A stretch of DNA of 64,000 nt from Floridanema aerugineum. GTDB lineage: Bacteria; Cyanobacteriota; Cyanobacteriia; Cyanobacteriales; Aerosakkonemataceae. The notes under the pieces were generated by a model, which searched no databases, was not told the DNA's origin, and worked only from the letters and a program-made list of their open reading frames with translations. A program made the translations under genes and the position numbers. Of this stretch, positions 62,146 through 64,000 are shown piece by piece. Location of the stretch: positions 4,301 to 68,300 of the forward strand of contig NZ_JBHFNQ010000194.1 in assembly GCF_041929345.1 (NCBI RefSeq), written 5' to 3'. The stretch's first letter is position 1, and each line of letters starts with the position of its first letter.

Positions 62146-62825
62146 CCATTTAAAAAGTCCCTCTCCTTTAATTGACGCTTTTGAATCCAGCTATTAATTC
62201 GTATTGCATATTTTTCATCACTTTCATCAGGGTTACGTTGTGGGTAATTAGGTAGTTGTGATTTAGTTCCCAGACAAGCAATGCCCACATCAATTGTATA
62301 TATATCATTATCTTTAACTAAATCCCAATGCTCTATTAATCCTTGGGACAGAATGTAATCTGGTCGTCTAATGCTCTCCAGGATATCCCAAATTTCTGAA
62401 ACTTTTTTACCTCCTGTTTCTTCTTTAATAAATTTTTCTATTTTTTCTCGTAACTTACTGAAGTCTGGATCGTTAACCGAGGCACCAACAATGTAACCAT
62501 CTTCTAATTCAGCTATTACCTCAATTCCATATTTTCTCAAATCTTCTGCATCAAAAGCAATTGGATCAATTTGTAGAACGATCGGTTTAACTGTTTCAGG
62601 AAGTGGGGGTTTTTCCTCTTCTTCTCTTTTCTCTTGAGTATCTTCCCAATATGATATTAAGGAATCTATAGAACTTTTTAAGCGTTTACCATGTCCTTGC
62701 CTATCACTTAAATTTGCTGCTGTCTGAGGATTCTGTTTTCTTGCTCCCGACGGTGCTGGTGAAGCTGTTCCTTCTGTTGTTAACCTAAGCTGAATATGCG
62801 GAAATCCCTGAGAACTTTTAACCAT
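62115..62825 (-). pseudogene. S8 (subtilisin-like) peptidase, N-terminal remnant
   Basis: From the ATG at 62825, with GGAGAAAAG directly upstream, a 236-residue frame begins MVKSSQGFPHIQLRLTTEG and contains QGHGKRLKSSIDSLISYWED and LPNYPQRNPDESDEKYAIRIN. These fit the N-terminal domain of S8 peptidases that pair with AAA ATPases. It stops right after the point where the catalytic core should begin. A large internal deletion plus frame change is the simplest reading. It lies 27 bases after the AAA gene on the same strand. Confidence 0.6.
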
Positions 62826-62852
62826 CTTTTCTCCAAACACCAAAACTTAATT

Positions 62853-63854
62853 CTAGGAAACTTTAATTTCAGCAATAGCCTCTTCTAAATGCTCTTGAAT
62901 AACTAGTTCCTCTCGTTCGAGAATGGCTCTTTTAGCAGCATCTTGTGCTACTCTTACAGCTTGAGCAGCAGAAAAACCTCTCATCTGCTCAATGATGCTA
63001 GACCAATTAATAGAACCTATTTCAATTGCAGATAAAGTTTCTTTTAGTATAAATTCTAACTCTTGCTTCCCAGGTAGTGGTACTTCAATTAAGTCATCAA
63101 ATCGTCTCCACAAGGCAGTATCAAGAGATTTATTCAGGTTAGTAGCGGCTACCAATAGACCGGAGTTAGGCTCATATTCGTCTAAAATTTGCAGGAATGT
63201 ATTAACTACTCTCTTAATTTCTCCTACCTCCTGAAAATCTTCTCTTGATTTAGCGATCGAATCACATTCATCTAAAAACAACACAGATGGATTTTTTGCT
63301 GCATCTTCAAATACCTGTCTCAAATTGCTCGCCGTTTCACCTAAAAAAGAGGACACCATCGCATCAAATTTAACTTTCAGTAGCGGTAATCCCGTATTCC
63401 AAGCTAAACGCTCTGCTCCTAGCGTTTTTCCACATCCGGGAGGGCCATATAAGAGAATTTTTTGTCTGTAGCGTAGTCCATATTGAGCCAGCCGATCTCT
63501 AGCCGCATACTCGCGCTCAATTCTGCGGAAACGTTTCTCAATATTTTCCGGCAGCACCATGTAATGCCGCAATTTATCCCTTGGTATGACGGTAAACAAA
63601 GGAAGATTCGATCGCTTACTCGTTGAGAGTTCGCTGAGAGCTTGTAAGTTCTGTGGTGTTGAAGAAGTTGCTTTACTGCTTGAGTTGGACTTTTCTTTCT
63701 GGCTCTTCTTTGTAATATTCTCTAATTGCTGAGCCAGCAGCGTGTGCCCCTTACTACGCTCTTCCTCAATAACTAGGTGTGTCAGTTTATCAATCGCTTC
63801 TTGGTCAGAACTAGCGATCGCCCTAAACAATCTTTTGAGAAGCTCTGCTTTCAT
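62853..63854 (-). CDS. AAA+ ATPase paired with an S8 peptidase gene
   Basis: From ATG 63854 the product is 333 residues. A helical N-terminal part (to about 85) is followed by an AAA+ module with Walker A YGPPGCGKTLGAERLA, Walker B VLFLDECDSIAKS and sensor VAATNLNKSLDTALWRRFDD, and a helical lid (GFSAAQAVRVAQDAAKRAI). This type of single-ring AAA ATPase is often encoded just upstream of a subtilisin-like protease. Here the protease is broken, so the ATPase may be an orphan. An alternative TTG start at 63881 exists. Confidence 0.85.
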   Translation of the reverse strand: MKAELLKRLFRAIASSDQEAIDKLTHLVIEEERSKGHTLLAQQLENITKKSQKEKSNSSSKATSSTPQNLQALSELSTSKRSNLPLFTVIPRDKLRHYMVLPENIEKRFRRIEREYAARDRLAQYGLRYRQKILLYGPPGCGKTLGAERLAWNTGLPLLKVKFDAMVSSFLGETASNLRQVFEDAAKNPSVLFLDECDSIAKSREDFQEVGEIKRVVNTFLQILDEYEPNSGLLVAATNLNKSLDTALWRRFDDLIEVPLPGKQELEFILKETLSAIEIGSINWSSIIEQMRGFSAAQAVRVAQDAAKRAILEREELVIQEHLEEAIAEIKVS

Positions 63855-64000
63855 TACGCCTGCTCTGAAAAACCTATCCAAACCTAACTAAACTTGTTAA
63901 TTTGATGTGGTGTTTTCTTCCTGCTTCAACCAAGGGTGTCGGCACCAACTTGTCCACAGGCGTTAAGTTCAGGTCGAGCCGACCTTACTTTTTCAGGTGG
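63855..64000. other. window end, nothing recognised
   Basis: No frame is visible. A small palindrome AGGTCG-AGC-CGACCT lies at 63971-63985. Confidence 0.4.

Overview
The window is a chromosomal segment of a cyanobacterium. Photosystem genes (psbU, psaF, two psaJ, psaL), cyanobacterial or plastid-type families (Tic22, Ycf36/CGLD27, the Ycf52-type acetyltransferase, DUF3120), many GCGATCGC (HIP1) sites and abundant short tandem and palindromic repeats all point that way. The mix of PEP-CTERM, NACHT, WD40 and AAA-like genes with many repeat families suggests a filamentous, large-genome form such as the Oscillatoriales; that placement is inference.

Layout. 1-2130: two tandem copies, one cut by the window edge, of a class III nucleotide cyclase gene; the complete copy is fused to a COP23-like domain. 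2200-3560: a REP-associated (RAYT) transposase with an array of inverted REP pairs that runs into the 3' end of a radical-SAM/DUF512 gene. 4986-9306: uppP, DUF3120, FHA-cyclase, psbU and a small conserved gene. 9328-12219: a NACHT ATPase with pentapeptide repeats. 12536-14957: rplU, rpmA and hemB, separated by repeat elements. 15282-26123: housekeeping genes (GNAT, a kinase-like protein, tsaC, prmC split by repeats, Tic22, a substrate-binding protein, tRNA-Pro, SNAT-like GNAT, an alpha/beta hydrolase, tsaD). 26307-28164: photosystem I cluster psaF-psaJ-psaJ2-psaL. 28376-33712: a large calpain-type protease divergent from an NB-ARC ATPase. 33742-37888: gmk, remA, a PEP-CTERM protein and an NFACT protein. 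38160-43533: a zinc-handling region (porin, znuA, znuC, SmtB-type repressor, znuB, metallothionein). 43698-47899: tRNA-Phe with an integrase remnant, tlyA, a deacetylase pair and a small repeat protein. 47889-56217: four same-strand genes, two DUF697-type GTPases flanking two AAA-like NTPases (one WD40, one degenerate GGDEF). 56433-58901: tRNA-fMet with a group I intron, asparaginase, ycf36 and rsfS. 59352-63854: a glycosyltransferase, a K+ channel with a zinc ribbon, a decayed S8 protease and its AAA partner.

Cooperation. The psaFJJL genes build the PsaL/PsaF/PsaJ side of photosystem I. znuA/C/B with the SmtB-type regulator, metallothionein and possibly the porin form a zinc import, storage and sensing set. 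tsaC and tsaD serve t6A synthesis. The 47.9-56.2 kb block looks like a signalling or conflict module of unknown function.

The strongest items for a second look are the psaJ duplication with loss of a chlorophyll-ligand glutamate, the GTPase-STAND-STAND-GTPase block, the repeat-driven frame split of prmC, the RAYT/REP array, the intron-bearing initiator tRNA, the cyclase-COP23 fusion and the decayed AAA/S8 protease pair.
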